Of a stretch of 64,000 nt of DNA, positions 37,562-46,810 are shown one piece after another. Within the stretch, counting starts at the first letter, position 1. The number at the start of each line of letters is the position of its first letter. The DNA is from JASGTU01 sp963821815 (lineage in GTDB: Bacteria; Chloroflexota; Anaerolineae; Caldilineales; Caldilineaceae). The translations under genes were made by a program, and so were the position numbers. The DNA lies in NCBI GenBank assembly GCA_963821815.1, contig CAWGFG010000006.1:2604001-2668000 (forward strand), given 5' to 3'. A model generated the notes under the pieces. The model was given only the letters and a program-made list of their open reading frames with translations. It searched no databases and had not been told where the DNA came from.

Positions 37562-37590
37562 AGTATAGCATAGCGGTATGGTGCTTGCAA
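37562..37590 (-). promoter_or_regulatory. Promoter of the orphan ATPase
   Basis: On the minus strand TTGCAA (37590-37585), 17-base spacer, TATACT (37567-37562) with an extended TGC before the -10. The predicted leader is about 85 bases. Nothing else stands out in the rest of the 303-base gap to the M20 stop (37469-37771). Confidence 0.7.
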
Positions 37591-37771
37591 CTCGTTTCGG
37601 TAACATTATCATTTGATTTGACACACTACTCAAATGAATGCCAGAACGCGTAACTCACGGGAAAGAGTGCGGCCTTCAGTAGTAATCGCGACCGATCTGG
37701 CAGGGTCGCCTTTAGGGAACCGCTGTGTCGAGCATGAGCCGAATGCATAACTGCATGCGCACACCACCGAG

Positions 37772-39001
37772 CTACGCGAAGAATTTCCTACTGCGCCACG
37801 CCGCATCCATGTCCACCGTACTAGCAAACTCAGCCTTGGCCTGCGCCATGAGTTCGGGATTGGCAAGCAGGTCCACGGCGGTCATTGCCATGGCCTTGGC
37901 TGCTCGCAACAAGGCCGCATCGCCTCGCTCACTGACAGCCGCTTCAGCGAATTCCGGTGAATGACCGGCTGTACCCGGGTCGGTAATGACTACGTAGGGA
38001 TGGATGCCCGGGATGTGATGCGTGATGTTGCCCATATCGCTAGAACCCATCCGTTCATTCGGCAGCGGATCCACAACGTCCTCGCCCAGGGGAATGATGT
38101 TTTCAGCGAACAAGCGCGCCATGGTGGGGTTCGGCACACGATTCGCATAATGCATGGAATGCTCGACCTTGACGGTCGCACCAGCAGCCATAGCGCCCGC
38201 TTCTGCGCAACGTATGACCTTCTCCACAACCTCGAATGATGCGTCGGATTCCTTGGCGCGCACGCTAAATATTGCCTCCACATATGCCGGCACCACATTC
38301 ACAGCGTCACCGCCATGTGTGATTATACCGTGGATGCGCACGTCCGGCGTCAGGTGCTGGCGCAGGGCATTGATATTGTTGAAAGTTTGGATGCAGGCGT
38401 CCAGGGCATTGATGCCCATATCCGGTGCGCCGGCAGCATGGGCGGGCTTGCCGAAGAATTCGAACCGCAAAGCGTTGGAGGCAATGGAGCCGCGTGCAAC
38501 CATGGCTTTCGTGCCTGGGTGGACCATCATGGCCGCGTCCACGCCGTCAAAGGCACCGCGTTCGAGCATGATGACCTTACCGCCACCCTTTTCCTCTGCA
38601 GGTGAGCCGATGAGCTTTAGGTCTCCGGATAGGCTGTCCGCAACGCTCTTGGCTGCCAGCGCCGCACCGAGACCCGCGGTAGCGATAATGTTGTGTCCAC
38701 AAGCATGCCCGAGACCCGGTAGCGCGTCGTATTCGGAAAGGAAGGCCACCGTCGCGCCAGGTTCGCCGCACGACGTGGTCGCAATGAACGACGTGTCGAG
38801 CCCAGCCACACCCCGCTCCACCACAAAGCCTTCTGCTTCCGCCGTGTCTGCCAACAGCTTCATAGACTCGTATTCTTCGAATGCCAGCTCTGGGTTGGCA
38901 TGGATAGTGTGGCTGATTTCCAGTAGGCGATCAGCGTTGTCATCGATATATTTGGCGACGCGTGCTTTCAGCTCGCCGGTGATATCATTCGACACAATCA
39001 T
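37772..39001 (-). CDS. M20-family amidohydrolase/peptidase (AbgB-like)
   Basis: Zinc-dependent cytoplasmic hydrolase of the M20 family, for amino-acid amides, dipeptides or p-aminobenzoyl-glutamate-like compounds. I chose ATG 39001 (409 residues), two bases after the DppC stop, over the longer 39109 frame that overlaps DppC. Motifs: SHTIHANPELAFEEYESMKL, the metal and catalytic LPGLGHACGHNIIATAG, PAEEKGGGKVIM with the general-base Glu, KPAHAAGAPDMGINALDA in the dimerisation lid and GSSDMGNITHHIPG near the end. The position right after a peptide importer suggests that it hydrolyses the imported substrate. Confidence 0.92.
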   Translation of the reverse strand: MIVSNDITGELKARVAKYIDDNADRLLEISHTIHANPELAFEEYESMKLLADTAEAEGFVVERGVAGLDTSFIATTSCGEPGATVAFLSEYDALPGLGHACGHNIIATAGLGAALAAKSVADSLSGDLKLIGSPAEEKGGGKVIMLERGAFDGVDAAMMVHPGTKAMVARGSIASNALRFEFFGKPAHAAGAPDMGINALDACIQTFNNINALRQHLTPDVRIHGIITHGGDAVNVVPAYVEAIFSVRAKESDASFEVVEKVIRCAEAGAMAAGATVKVEHSMHYANRVPNPTMARLFAENIIPLGEDVVDPLPNERMGSSDMGNITHHIPGIHPYVVITDPGTAGHSPEFAEAAVSERGDAALLRAAKAMAMTAVDLLANPELMAQAKAEFASTVDMDAAWRSRKFFA

Positions 39002-39003
39002 CC

Positions 39004-39945
39004 TCAGTTCAGTTTGCGCGGGTCCAGCGCATCGCGCAGGCCTTCGCCGATATAGTTTACGGAGATAACAGTCAAGAAGATCATCATGCCGGGGAAGACA
39101 GCCATCCACCAGTGACCATTCAGCATCTCACTCTGTGCGGAATTGAGCATATTGCCCCACGTCGGCGTGGGTACGATAACGCCGAAACCGAGGAAGCTCA
39201 AACCGGACTCGGCGATAATCGTGGCGCCGACCAGCAGCGTCGCCGCAACAATGACTGGTGTGGCGGTGTTGGGCAGCACATGACGGAATACTATGCGCAT
39301 GTTGCCGACTCCCAGCGTTCTGGCGGCCTCCACAAATTCCTTCTGCTTCAGACCCAGGAATTGGCCGCGCACGATGCGGGCGACGCTGGTCCAGGACAAA
39401 ATGCCCAAGATGATGATGATGCCGCCGGCGTTGCCAAATGCACTGAAAAGCGGTGCATCAACCTCGCGGATCAACAGTGACATGATAATGAGCATGAAGA
39501 TACGCGGCAATGCGATGAACATGTCGGTAAAGCGCATCAACAGATTGTCCGCCCAACCGCCATAGTAGCCTGCGATTGCGCCGATCAGCGTGCCGATGAG
39601 GATGCCTAGTACTGTCGCCAACAGGCCAATTGTGAGCGAGAAACGACCGCCGTAGAACAAACGGGTAAGAATATCGCGGCCAAGCGGGTCCGTGCCCATG
39701 AAATGGGCAGAACTTGGGGGCTGATCCTTCTCCTTCATCAGCTCACGCTGTTCTCTGAAGGACTCACCGAGCACGGCAGGGTGCGGGCTCAACATTGGTA
39801 TAAAGATGGCGCCAAGTACTAGACCGATCAGTACAAATAACCCAGCGACCGCCATTTTGTGGCGCCGAAACTGGTTCCAGTACATGCTCCGCATGGAGCG
39901 TTCTTTTGTTGTCGAAGGGGACTGCAGGATTAGTTCGTTGGCCAT
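39004..39945 (-). CDS. dppC: Peptide ABC transporter permease (DppC/OppC type)
   Basis: Membrane subunit of a peptide/nickel-type importer. 313 residues from ATG 39945 (the upstream GTG at 39975 gives only a poor leader). N-terminal OppC domain (FRRHKMAVAGLFVLIGLVLG), a periplasmic loop with PPSSAHFMGTDPLGRD, then the transporter core with LIGAIAGYYGGWADNLLMRF and the EAA loop EAARTLGVGNMRIVFRHVLP that docks the ATPase. Six membrane helices are visible. No dppD/dppF ATPase genes are near. The M20 gene follows with a two-base gap. Confidence 0.94.
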   Translation of the reverse strand: MANELILQSPSTTKERSMRSMYWNQFRRHKMAVAGLFVLIGLVLGAIFIPMLSPHPAVLGESFREQRELMKEKDQPPSSAHFMGTDPLGRDILTRLFYGGRFSLTIGLLATVLGILIGTLIGAIAGYYGGWADNLLMRFTDMFIALPRIFMLIIMSLLIREVDAPLFSAFGNAGGIIIILGILSWTSVARIVRGQFLGLKQKEFVEAARTLGVGNMRIVFRHVLPNTATPVIVAATLLVGATIIAESGLSFLGFGVIVPTPTWGNMLNSAQSEMLNGHWWMAVFPGMMIFLTVISVNYIGEGLRDALDPRKLN

Positions 39946-39990
39946 GCTATCGTCTAGTTGTGAGCAGAACAGCACAATCTGAGTAGAGGT

Positions 39991-41013
39991 TTACTCGTAC
40001 TGAACGCGTGGATCAAGAAATGCATATGCAATGTCGGCGATCAAGTTGAACGCAATGATGAGCACCGCATTGATCATAACGATGCCCATGAGCACAGGAT
40101 AGTCAACTCTTTGCGCATGGTAGTAAAACAACCTGCCCATGCCGGGCCACGAGAAGATCGTCTCGGTGAAGAGTGCACCGCCGAACAGAATCGGCAACTG
40201 CAGAGCGATCACGGTGATGACGGGCGTAATCGCGTTCTTGATGGCGTGCCCGCGAACGACGACGCCCTCGCGCAGGCCCTTGGCTCGAGCGGTGCGAATG
40301 TAGTCCAGGTGAATCACTTCCAGCATCTGGCCGCGCATGTAACGCGTGTAGGTGCCTGCGCCAAAAAGCGCCAGTGTGATTACCGGCAAAATCATGTGTC
40401 TGGCTCGGTCCCACATTGTTGGATCCGAAATATCATAAGGTGTTCGACCGCCGCCGGGGAGCAACGGCGCACAATCACGGCAGTTCGTCCAGTTTGCCCA
40501 CGCAAAACCCTCCGCCGGACTGAATGGCCATTTGAGCATCATGTTGAACACGATGATAAGCAGCAATCCGAACCAAAAAACGGGAATAGATTGCCCTACA
40601 AATGCAAAAAATGTTGCGACGTGATCAAATAAAGAATACTGCTTCAGTGCCGATAGGATGCCTATCGGTATGGCTATCAAGAGTGTCACCAGAAATGAGA
40701 CCAACATCAACTGTAGCGTTGCCGGTAACCGTTCTAGAATCATTTGCATTACCGGTCGATAGGTGACCTGGCTATAGCCCCAGTCGCCTACAGCTACACG
40801 CTTGATCCAATTCCAGTACTTGACATGGACGGGTTGGTTCGCTCCGAGAAGTTCGGATAAACGGGCCATATCTTCAGGTGTAATGTTTGGGTTTTCTTCA
40901 AAAGCCGCCATTGGACCGCCAGGCGCCTGGTCGATCATAAAGAAGACCACCATACTAATGAGCAGTAATAGTGGTATTGCGTAGAGCAGCCTTCGTATGA
41001 TGTACTGTGTAAT
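39991..41013 (-). CDS. dppB: Peptide ABC transporter permease (DppB/OppB type), probable AUU start
   Basis: Partner permease. The first in-frame ATG (40953) would remove most of membrane helix 1 and has no ribosome site. Upstream, in frame, the codons T-Q-Y-I-I-R-R-L-L-Y-A-I-P-L-L-L-L-I-S encode exactly the conserved N-terminus of DppB (basic pair then hydrophobic helix). The only start-like codon there is ATT at 41013-41011, and GGAGG lies six bases before it, ideal spacing. There is no ATG, GTG or TTG in that stretch. From ATT the protein is 340 residues. Later motifs: the OppB N-domain, GQSIPVFWFGLLLIIVF, RYMRGQMLEVIHLDYIRTA and the EAA region RAKGLREGVVVRGHAIKNA. Confidence 0.9.
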   Translation of the reverse strand: MTQYIIRRLLYAIPLLLLISMVVFFMIDQAPGGPMAAFEENPNITPEDMARLSELLGANQPVHVKYWNWIKRVAVGDWGYSQVTYRPVMQMILERLPATLQLMLVSFLVTLLIAIPIGILSALKQYSLFDHVATFFAFVGQSIPVFWFGLLLIIVFNMMLKWPFSPAEGFAWANWTNCRDCAPLLPGGGRTPYDISDPTMWDRARHMILPVITLALFGAGTYTRYMRGQMLEVIHLDYIRTARAKGLREGVVVRGHAIKNAITPVITVIALQLPILFGGALFTETIFSWPGMGRLFYYHAQRVDYPVLMGIVMINAVLIIAFNLIADIAYAFLDPRVQYE

Positions 41014-41118
41014 GATGCGCCTCCGACTACCGTGTTCTAGTGCTGTGCTACCTAACCTTAGTGGCCTTTAGAGGATATCCCCGTGGAAAATGCCAACTAG
41101 TGAGCTTAGGCATGGAGA

Positions 41119-41147
41119 AGGGTATACCGCAGTGTGCGGTATACCCT
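41119..41147 (-). other. Perfect 13-bp stem-loop between binding protein and permease genes
   Basis: AGGGTATACCGCA (41119-41131) and its exact complement (41135-41147) around GTG, 20 bases after the binding-protein stop. There is no T-run on either strand, so it is more likely an mRNA-stabilising or partial-termination element, giving more binding protein than permease. Confidence 0.6.
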
Positions 41148-41166
41148 GGGAGCTACCAACTACAAC

Positions 41167-42933
41167 TTAATCTTGCTCAAGATACCAGTCTTCTGCGTTC
41201 CAACTGCGAACATTGAACCAGCTATTGATCTGGTAATTCTTGAAGTTGCTGCGGGTCAAGTCGATATCAGCTCGATCGTATAGATAGATGTGCGGCAGTT
41301 CAGCATCGATCTGCTCACATGCGATCTGGTACTGGTCAGCTCGATCGGACAGCACCGGGGTTGTAGCAGCAGCTTCGATTGCCGCATCTGCGGTCTCGTT
41401 GATCCAACGCGAGTAGTTATAACCTGTACCGCCGTTTGCTTCGGTCGGGATGCTATTGCTGTGGAAGTAACCGTACATCTGGTCGTGCGGATCCAGCAGG
41501 TCGGTGGTCGTGTACATGACGATGTCAAACTGACCGTGCTTGCGGAATGCGCCGCTCTCCCAACTTCCGAACAGTTCAGAGCTCGGAACATTCTCGATGT
41601 ACATATCTATGCCGATATCGGACATCATGGATATGATCAGCTGCTCAGTCTCTTCACGAAGCTGGTTGCCCGTGGTGGTCTGCAGCTTCAGTCGCAACGG
41701 AGTTCCTTCTTCCGCATATAGACAATCCTGGCAGACACGCACGCCGTCAGGACCTTCTACCCATCCAGCTTCTTCGAGCAAGGCTATCGCCGCATCAGGA
41801 TTATATTCAGACTGGGCGATGTCACACTTTGCCCAACCAAGACTCAGCTCGCTGGTGCTAACGGTTGTCTTGCCGAAGAGCAGCTCGTCAACCAGGTACT
41901 GCTTGTCGATGCCGTACTGAATAGCCTCGCGTACACGCAGATCGCCAAGAATTGGGTGTGGGTGGTTCAGCGGATCGTCGGTAGCGTCGATTGTCGGATC
42001 AGCCAGATTGACGACCAAACGCTCACTGCCGGCGCTCGGCTGCGCATGGATGGTGATATCCGGGTTGTCTTGGAAGTCGGGAATATCAGCTTCAGAGAGG
42101 TCCCAGAGGCCCTGGATCTCACCAGAGGTGATCAGCGCCTTGCCAACTTCTCGGCTCTCAATGAAGCGCAAGATGATTTTGTCGGTCATCGGCTTCTCAG
42201 GATAATCTCGGTAGTTCTCGTTGGCGACGAGAACCATGCGATCACCAGGAACCCATTCTTGCATCACGAACGGACCTGTGCCGATCGGCGCCCAGTTGTA
42301 GTCCCACTCGGTCATGTTTACCGGATCGCCTGTGGCGTGCTCAGGCAGGATGGACATGAAGTTGGAAAGGAAGGGTGCAAAGAACTCGCTGTACTGAACG
42401 ACGGCCGTGTAGTCGTCTTCGCAGGTGACAGAGTCGATCAGAGAATAGTTGGCTGAGTTGACAGCGCCGCTATCGGGATTGGTTACCGCATTGTAGGTAA
42501 ACAGAACGTCGTCACAATTGAAAGGCTCGCCATCCGACCAAACGATATCGTCTCGCAGATGGTAGGTAATTGTCATACCGTCTGCGGACACACCGCCATT
42601 TTCGGTGCTCGGCACTTCTGTGACCAAAATAGCTTCGTACTCGCCGTCCGGTGTGGGATGAATCAGCCCCTCATCCCAGTAACGTGCCGCTTCACTGGCA
42701 ACCGTCTGTGTGCGGAGGAAGTAGTTAAGAATCTCAGGTTCCTGGTAGAGACCATAGATAATAACCGATTCCTCTCCTGTTGCGGCTGGAGCAGCCTCTT
42801 CTGCAGGGGCGGCTTCTTCTGCCGGAGCGGCTTCCTGTGCCGGTGCAGACGCGGGTGCGCTACAACCTGCCACGAGGAGGAGTGCCACTACTGCAAGCGA
42901 AGCTACCAACCAAAGTTGCATGCGTTTGCTCAT
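41167..42933 (-). CDS. Peptide ABC transporter substrate-binding lipoprotein (SBP family 5)
   Basis: Captures peptides or related solutes outside the membrane. I chose ATG 42933, which has GGAG upstream, giving 588 residues. Lipobox VAGC, then a tether of repeated APAEE-type units. The mature domain reads VIIYGLYQEPEILNYFLRT and has the family pattern ITYHLRDDIVWSDGEPFNCD, the ATGDPVNMTEWDYNWAPIGTG hinge and LIDERAREAIQYGIDK-like REAIQYGIDKQYLVDEL. First gene of the operon with DppB, DppC and the M20 hydrolase. Confidence 0.94.
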   Translation of the reverse strand: MSKRMQLWLVASLAVVALLLVAGCSAPASAPAQEAAPAEEAAPAEEAAPAATGEESVIIYGLYQEPEILNYFLRTQTVASEAARYWDEGLIHPTPDGEYEAILVTEVPSTENGGVSADGMTITYHLRDDIVWSDGEPFNCDDVLFTYNAVTNPDSGAVNSANYSLIDSVTCEDDYTAVVQYSEFFAPFLSNFMSILPEHATGDPVNMTEWDYNWAPIGTGPFVMQEWVPGDRMVLVANENYRDYPEKPMTDKIILRFIESREVGKALITSGEIQGLWDLSEADIPDFQDNPDITIHAQPSAGSERLVVNLADPTIDATDDPLNHPHPILGDLRVREAIQYGIDKQYLVDELLFGKTTVSTSELSLGWAKCDIAQSEYNPDAAIALLEEAGWVEGPDGVRVCQDCLYAEEGTPLRLKLQTTTGNQLREETEQLIISMMSDIGIDMYIENVPSSELFGSWESGAFRKHGQFDIVMYTTTDLLDPHDQMYGYFHSNSIPTEANGGTGYNYSRWINETADAAIEAAATTPVLSDRADQYQIACEQIDAELPHIYLYDRADIDLTRSNFKNYQINSWFNVRSWNAEDWYLEQD

Positions 42934-43272
42934 TCGGAAATTCTCCTTCACATGTTTTGTACTGCGATTGATATGGGACCCGCGACTGAACACTCAGCCG
43001 CTGGAAACGCGCTTTGACCGGATACTCATTGGTCGCAACGTAATACGTAACTTGCGGAACCAGCGCCACTGCTAGGTTTCGCTCGACTAGGTTTGATAAA
43101 CTAAGCACGTTCAGTACTACTGGGGACAGACTACTGACGTTGTACTTGGACGTTGTATTGGGACATTGTGAAGCTTGGACGTTGGTCGAAAGTATAATGT
43201 ATTACCGATACCGTGTCAATCGAACGCGCGAATAGGAAATATAGCTTATTTCTTGCTTACTTAGCCGTTTTG
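42934..43272. other. Intergenic region binding protein / gyrB
   Basis: The 429-base gap 42934-43362 has no gene. It contains an 11-base perfect palindrome at 43038-43048 (ACGTA-A-TACGT), a 13-bp tandem repeat at 43136-43186 and the gyrB-side inverted repeat listed separately. No promoter for the peptide operon is confidently seen. Confidence 0.5.
43136..43186. repeat. 13-bp-period tandem repeat (GACGTTGTAYTKG-like)
   Basis: Units begin at 43136, 43149, 43162 and then 43178, that is 13, 13 and 16 bases apart: GACGTTGTACTTG, GACGTTGTATTGG, GACATTGTGAAGC..., GACGTTGGTCG. The period matches the array at 11690, but the sequence does not. Confidence 0.5.
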
Positions 43273-43342
43273 CCTTACGAACGACGCCCATCGACAGCTG
43301 GCTCACAAGGCACAACTGCTGATAGCGCCTTCGTTCGTAAGG
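43273..43342 (-). terminator. Long inverted repeat downstream of gyrB
   Basis: Perfect 12-base arms CCTTACGAACGA (43273-43284) and TCGTTCGTAAGG (43331-43342) around a 46-base loop, beginning 21 bases after the gyrB stop. It lacks a T-run. A terminator or 3'-end protecting structure is likelier than an operator. Confidence 0.45.
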
Positions 43343-43362
43343 ACCCATTTTCAATTGCTGAG

Positions 43363-45306
43363 CTAGATATCCAGATTGGCCTGGTTGGCATGCGTCTGGA
43401 TGAAGCGCCGCCGCGGGGGGACGCTGCTGCCCATGAGCATGTCAAAGGTACGGTCCGCTTCGGCTGCATCCTCGATGCTCACCTGCAGAACCGTCCGATT
43501 CTCCGGATTCATCGTCGTATCCCAGAGCTGAATATTGTTCATTTCGCCCAGGCCTTTGTAGCGCTGGTCGATCCGCACATTTTCAGACCCGAGTTCTTCG
43601 CGTATCTTGTCTAGTGTTTTGTCATCGTAGACATACTCACTGGACCGCTTGCGCTTGCCATCCTCGCTGCGTGTCACTGTGACACGATAGAGCGGAGGCT
43701 GTGCAATATACAGATGTCCGCCGTCTACCAGTTCCTCCATATAGCGGAAGAAGAATGTAAGCAGCAAGGTCCGGATATGCGAACCGTCCACATCTGCGTC
43801 GGTCATCAGGATAATGCGATGGTAACGCAATCCAGCCAAGTCAAAGTTTTCGCCGATGTTGGTGCCCAAGGCTGTGATCAACGCCTGGATCTCTTTGTTG
43901 GTCAGCGCTTTGTCCAGGCTGGTTTTCTCAATGTTGAGTATCTTGCCGCGCAAGGGCAGTATCGCCTGGAAGCGGCGGTCGCGGCCTTGTTTGGCGGTGC
44001 CGCCAGCGCTGTCGCCCTCCACGATGTAGATTTCGCACTCCCGCGGATCGCGGCTGGAGCAGTCGGCTAACTTTCCGGGCAGCGTCAAGCTCTCCAGAGC
44101 ACTCTTGCGGATGACTAGATCGCGTGCTTTTCGAGCCGCTTCTCGGGCGCGGAAGGAAGTGCGCGCCTTCTCGATAATCTGGCGAGCGTCGCGTGGATTC
44201 TCCTCCAACCACTGGCCCATCACATCCGCCACGGCCTGTTCCACGTGATAGCGCACTTCATTGTTGAGCAGCTTTAGTTTGTTCTGCCCTTCAAACTGTG
44301 GCTCCAGCACCTTCACGCTGACGATGGCGGTCATACCCTGCCGAGTATCGTCACCGCTGAAATTGGGGTCATTCTCCTTGAGATAGCCCTGCTTGCGGGC
44401 ATAGTCGTTGAGGGTGCGTGTCACCGCGCCGCGCAAGCCAGTGAGATGGCTGCCGCCGTCGGGCGTATTAATCGTATTGGCGAAGGCAAAAACTGACTCC
44501 GTGAAACCGTCTGTGTACTGGATCGCCGCTTCGACCTGCGTCGTCTCCACTTCCTTGTCGACATAGATCGGCTCGTGCAATGTGCTGCGCGTGCGGTTTA
44601 GGTAGCGCACGAAGGACTTCACGCCGCCGTCGAAGTAGAAGCTAATCTCGCGCGGCTTATCCGTTCGTTCGTCGATCAGCGTGATATCGATTCCTCGTGT
44701 GAGGAAGGCCATCTCGCGCAGGCGTGTTGCCAGCGTGTTCCAGGTGTATGTGAGTACTTCAAAGATCGTATCATCGCGCAGAAACCGCTGTGACGTGCCG
44801 GTGTCGTCTCGCTTACATTTGCCGACGACTTCCACCTCCGAGACAGGGACGCCGCGCTCGAAACGTTGGCGGTAGACTTTGCCATCGCGCTTAACTGTGG
44901 TCTCCATCCATTCGCTGAGCGCGTTGACGGCGCTTACGCCAACTCCATGCAGACCGCCGGATACCTTGTAGCCTTCTCCGCCGAACTTGCCGCCGGCATG
45001 CAGTTTGGTCATGACCACGGTGACGGCAGGCAAGCCGGTCTGCTTCTGGGTATCTACCGGGATACCGGCTCCGTTGTCTGTGACGGAGATGCTCTCATCT
45101 TTGTGGATCCTGATGAGGATCTTATCGCAGCGACCCTGCATAGCCTCGTCGATGGCGTTGTCCACCACTTCGAAAACCATATGGTGCAAGGCTCTCGCAT
45201 CGGTTCCGCCAATATACATGCCCGGTCGTCGGCGTACCGCTTCCAGACCCTCCAACACTTGAATCTGGTCAGCGCCGTACACGAAGTCTTTTTCGTTTTT
45301 TGCCAC
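43363..45306 (-). CDS. gyrB: DNA gyrase subunit B
   Basis: ATPase and Toprim subunit that, with GyrA, introduces negative supercoils. 647 residues; GTG start at 45306 with GGGAG seven bases before. The GHKL ATPase has EVVDNAIDEA, DNGAGIPVD and the GGLHGVGVSAVNALS lid; the transducer has KTTPDGGSH-type NTINTPDGGSHLTGL. The Toprim domain carries EGDSAGG and DADVDGSHIRTLL. Length and motifs fit GyrB; ParE cannot be excluded without a full alignment. The membrane-protein gene upstream ends 72 bases before it. gyrA is not in the window. Confidence 0.96.
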   Translation of the reverse strand: MAKNEKDFVYGADQIQVLEGLEAVRRRPGMYIGGTDARALHHMVFEVVDNAIDEAMQGRCDKILIRIHKDESISVTDNGAGIPVDTQKQTGLPAVTVVMTKLHAGGKFGGEGYKVSGGLHGVGVSAVNALSEWMETTVKRDGKVYRQRFERGVPVSEVEVVGKCKRDDTGTSQRFLRDDTIFEVLTYTWNTLATRLREMAFLTRGIDITLIDERTDKPREISFYFDGGVKSFVRYLNRTRSTLHEPIYVDKEVETTQVEAAIQYTDGFTESVFAFANTINTPDGGSHLTGLRGAVTRTLNDYARKQGYLKENDPNFSGDDTRQGMTAIVSVKVLEPQFEGQNKLKLLNNEVRYHVEQAVADVMGQWLEENPRDARQIIEKARTSFRAREAARKARDLVIRKSALESLTLPGKLADCSSRDPRECEIYIVEGDSAGGTAKQGRDRRFQAILPLRGKILNIEKTSLDKALTNKEIQALITALGTNIGENFDLAGLRYHRIILMTDADVDGSHIRTLLLTFFFRYMEELVDGGHLYIAQPPLYRVTVTRSEDGKRKRSSEYVYDDKTLDKIREELGSENVRIDQRYKGLGEMNNIQLWDTTMNPENRTVLQVSIEDAAEADRTFDMLMGSSVPPRRRFIQTHANQANLDI

Positions 45307-45378
45307 TACAATCTCCCTAACTCTTCAGTACCCAAGTCTATTCTCGACAGCCGTACACCGTTTGTTAGAGTACAGTCG

Positions 45379-46377
45379 CTACTCAGACTTACGCCCTTTA
45401 CCGGTCATGGCGACTTCACTTTGCAGAGACGCAAAGCGCAGAAGCTGTGTGCGATAATAGACAAATAGGGCAAGGACAATACCGGTGCCAATGTATGCGT
45501 TGACCGGGATCGCCACCAGTAAGCCGTATTCAGATACCTGCATAATCTGACGCAGGATTAGCATCATGCCGTTCGCAATGACCACTGTCAGCATGATGAA
45601 GATCAGCGTTCCTATGAAGTTTGAGCGTACCACGATTACGCTCTGTAGAATTGCACGATGCACTGGCAAGTCATCCAGCACAATTGCAGCCGTAGCAAAG
45701 TACAGATAAAAGAGGACTACCAAGACTGCCCCGATATAGACCGCCACCAAAACGGAGCTAAGCGCCGGATTGATAAACGAAAGCAGCACCGAGCCCAAAA
45801 TAACCGGTATCATACCGGCAAATAAGAAGGCGGTCAGCACGATAATGAATAGGATCATCTTCAGCCACTGGCGTATGACCAGCCGCAACAAATCGCCAGC
45901 CGACAACGGCTTGCTCGCCTCGCCCAAGGGCAAACGTTGAGCCAATAGGTTCATGTACAGCACACCGATCCACAGCCCAAGTAAGCTCAACCCGGCAAAC
46001 AGTCCAAATGCGGCCCACGGGCTCGATATCATGATCGCCTCTCGGAAGGAGACTGGAATCATCGAAGCAAATAAGCTCGGCACGTGAGCTACAGAACCGC
46101 TCACCAGCGAGTCCATGAGATTGGACGCCTGCCCGTAATCCAGCAGAATCTGTGGCGACATCTCAGCCGGCATGGTAGGCATGTCCTGCATGCCCACTGT
46201 CTGCTCATAATAGCGAACAAAATCCTGGATAAGCGGTTGGATACTCAGTCGCGGACCCAGCCACAACCACAGATCAAGAAGAACTGGAATGAGGATCAGC
46301 GATACCCGCCGGCCTAGGAAACGATATCCCGCCGACAGACTATCAATGACCGAACCCCAACTTGCTGAAATGCCCAA
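45379..46377 (-). CDS. Multi-pass membrane protein of unknown function
   Basis: 332 residues; the start codon is TTG at 46377 with AGGGG upstream. Soluble-looking N-terminus, first membrane helix at about 23-40, a long extracytoplasmic loop (about 45-125), then five or six more helices ending in VYYRTQLLRFASLQSE. Shape and lack of motifs match DUF-type, glycerophosphoryl-diester-phosphodiesterase-membrane-domain-like proteins, but I cannot name the family. It precedes gyrB by 72 bases on the same strand, perhaps co-transcribed, and is divergent from murA. Confidence 0.8.
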   Translation of the reverse strand: MGISASWGSVIDSLSAGYRFLGRRVSLILIPVLLDLWLWLGPRLSIQPLIQDFVRYYEQTVGMQDMPTMPAEMSPQILLDYGQASNLMDSLVSGSVAHVPSLFASMIPVSFREAIMISSPWAAFGLFAGLSLLGLWIGVLYMNLLAQRLPLGEASKPLSAGDLLRLVIRQWLKMILFIIVLTAFLFAGMIPVILGSVLLSFINPALSSVLVAVYIGAVLVVLFYLYFATAAIVLDDLPVHRAILQSVIVVRSNFIGTLIFIMLTVVIANGMMLILRQIMQVSEYGLLVAIPVNAYIGTGIVLALFVYYRTQLLRFASLQSEVAMTGKGRKSE

Positions 46378-46810
46378 AGAACGCCCCTAACAACGCATAT
46401 TACGATAGTGTGGCACAACTCAACCAACACGACTTCTGAACTGTACTGCTTATGCAGAAATGCTCTCTGCACCACCGGAGCATTATACCACAAACTGCTG
46501 TTTTCTCGGAATTCTCGCACGTCATTTCCGAACGTTTGTTCCCGTTCTGCATGACAAACTGAAAGCGCGGCTCACTTGTTACTGTTTGGCAATGGCCGTA
46601 CGAATCGGCTAGAATCCATAAGCGTAAGATGTCGATGCGAACAGTGCCTCAGTACCCAGCAATTGTCCGTCTTGGCGGCCTATGAGCGCTCTCTATCGAC
46701 TGTGCTCAACTCAAGGTGCAGCACAGCCTTAAGATTCATCTGCAGGCTATCAGCCGGTTTCGTCAGACCGGTTCATCTCGATTGTCGTACTTGAGTCCGG
46801 AGGGTCCACA
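46378..46810. other. Divergent intergenic region membrane protein / murA
   Basis: 433 bases without a gene. A small stem-loop (AGCCGGT / ACCGGTT, 46752-46758 and 46767-46773, one G-U) lies 38 bases before murA. No clear promoter was seen. Confidence 0.5.

Noticed and set aside
37630..37866. 78-codon minus-strand frame downstream of the ATPase
   Set aside because: It overlaps the C-terminus of the M20 gene in another frame and has no ribosome site.
46576..46794. 72-codon frame before murA
   Set aside because: No ribosome site and Cys/Arg/Ser-rich random-like composition; the murA start with GGAGGG directly follows.
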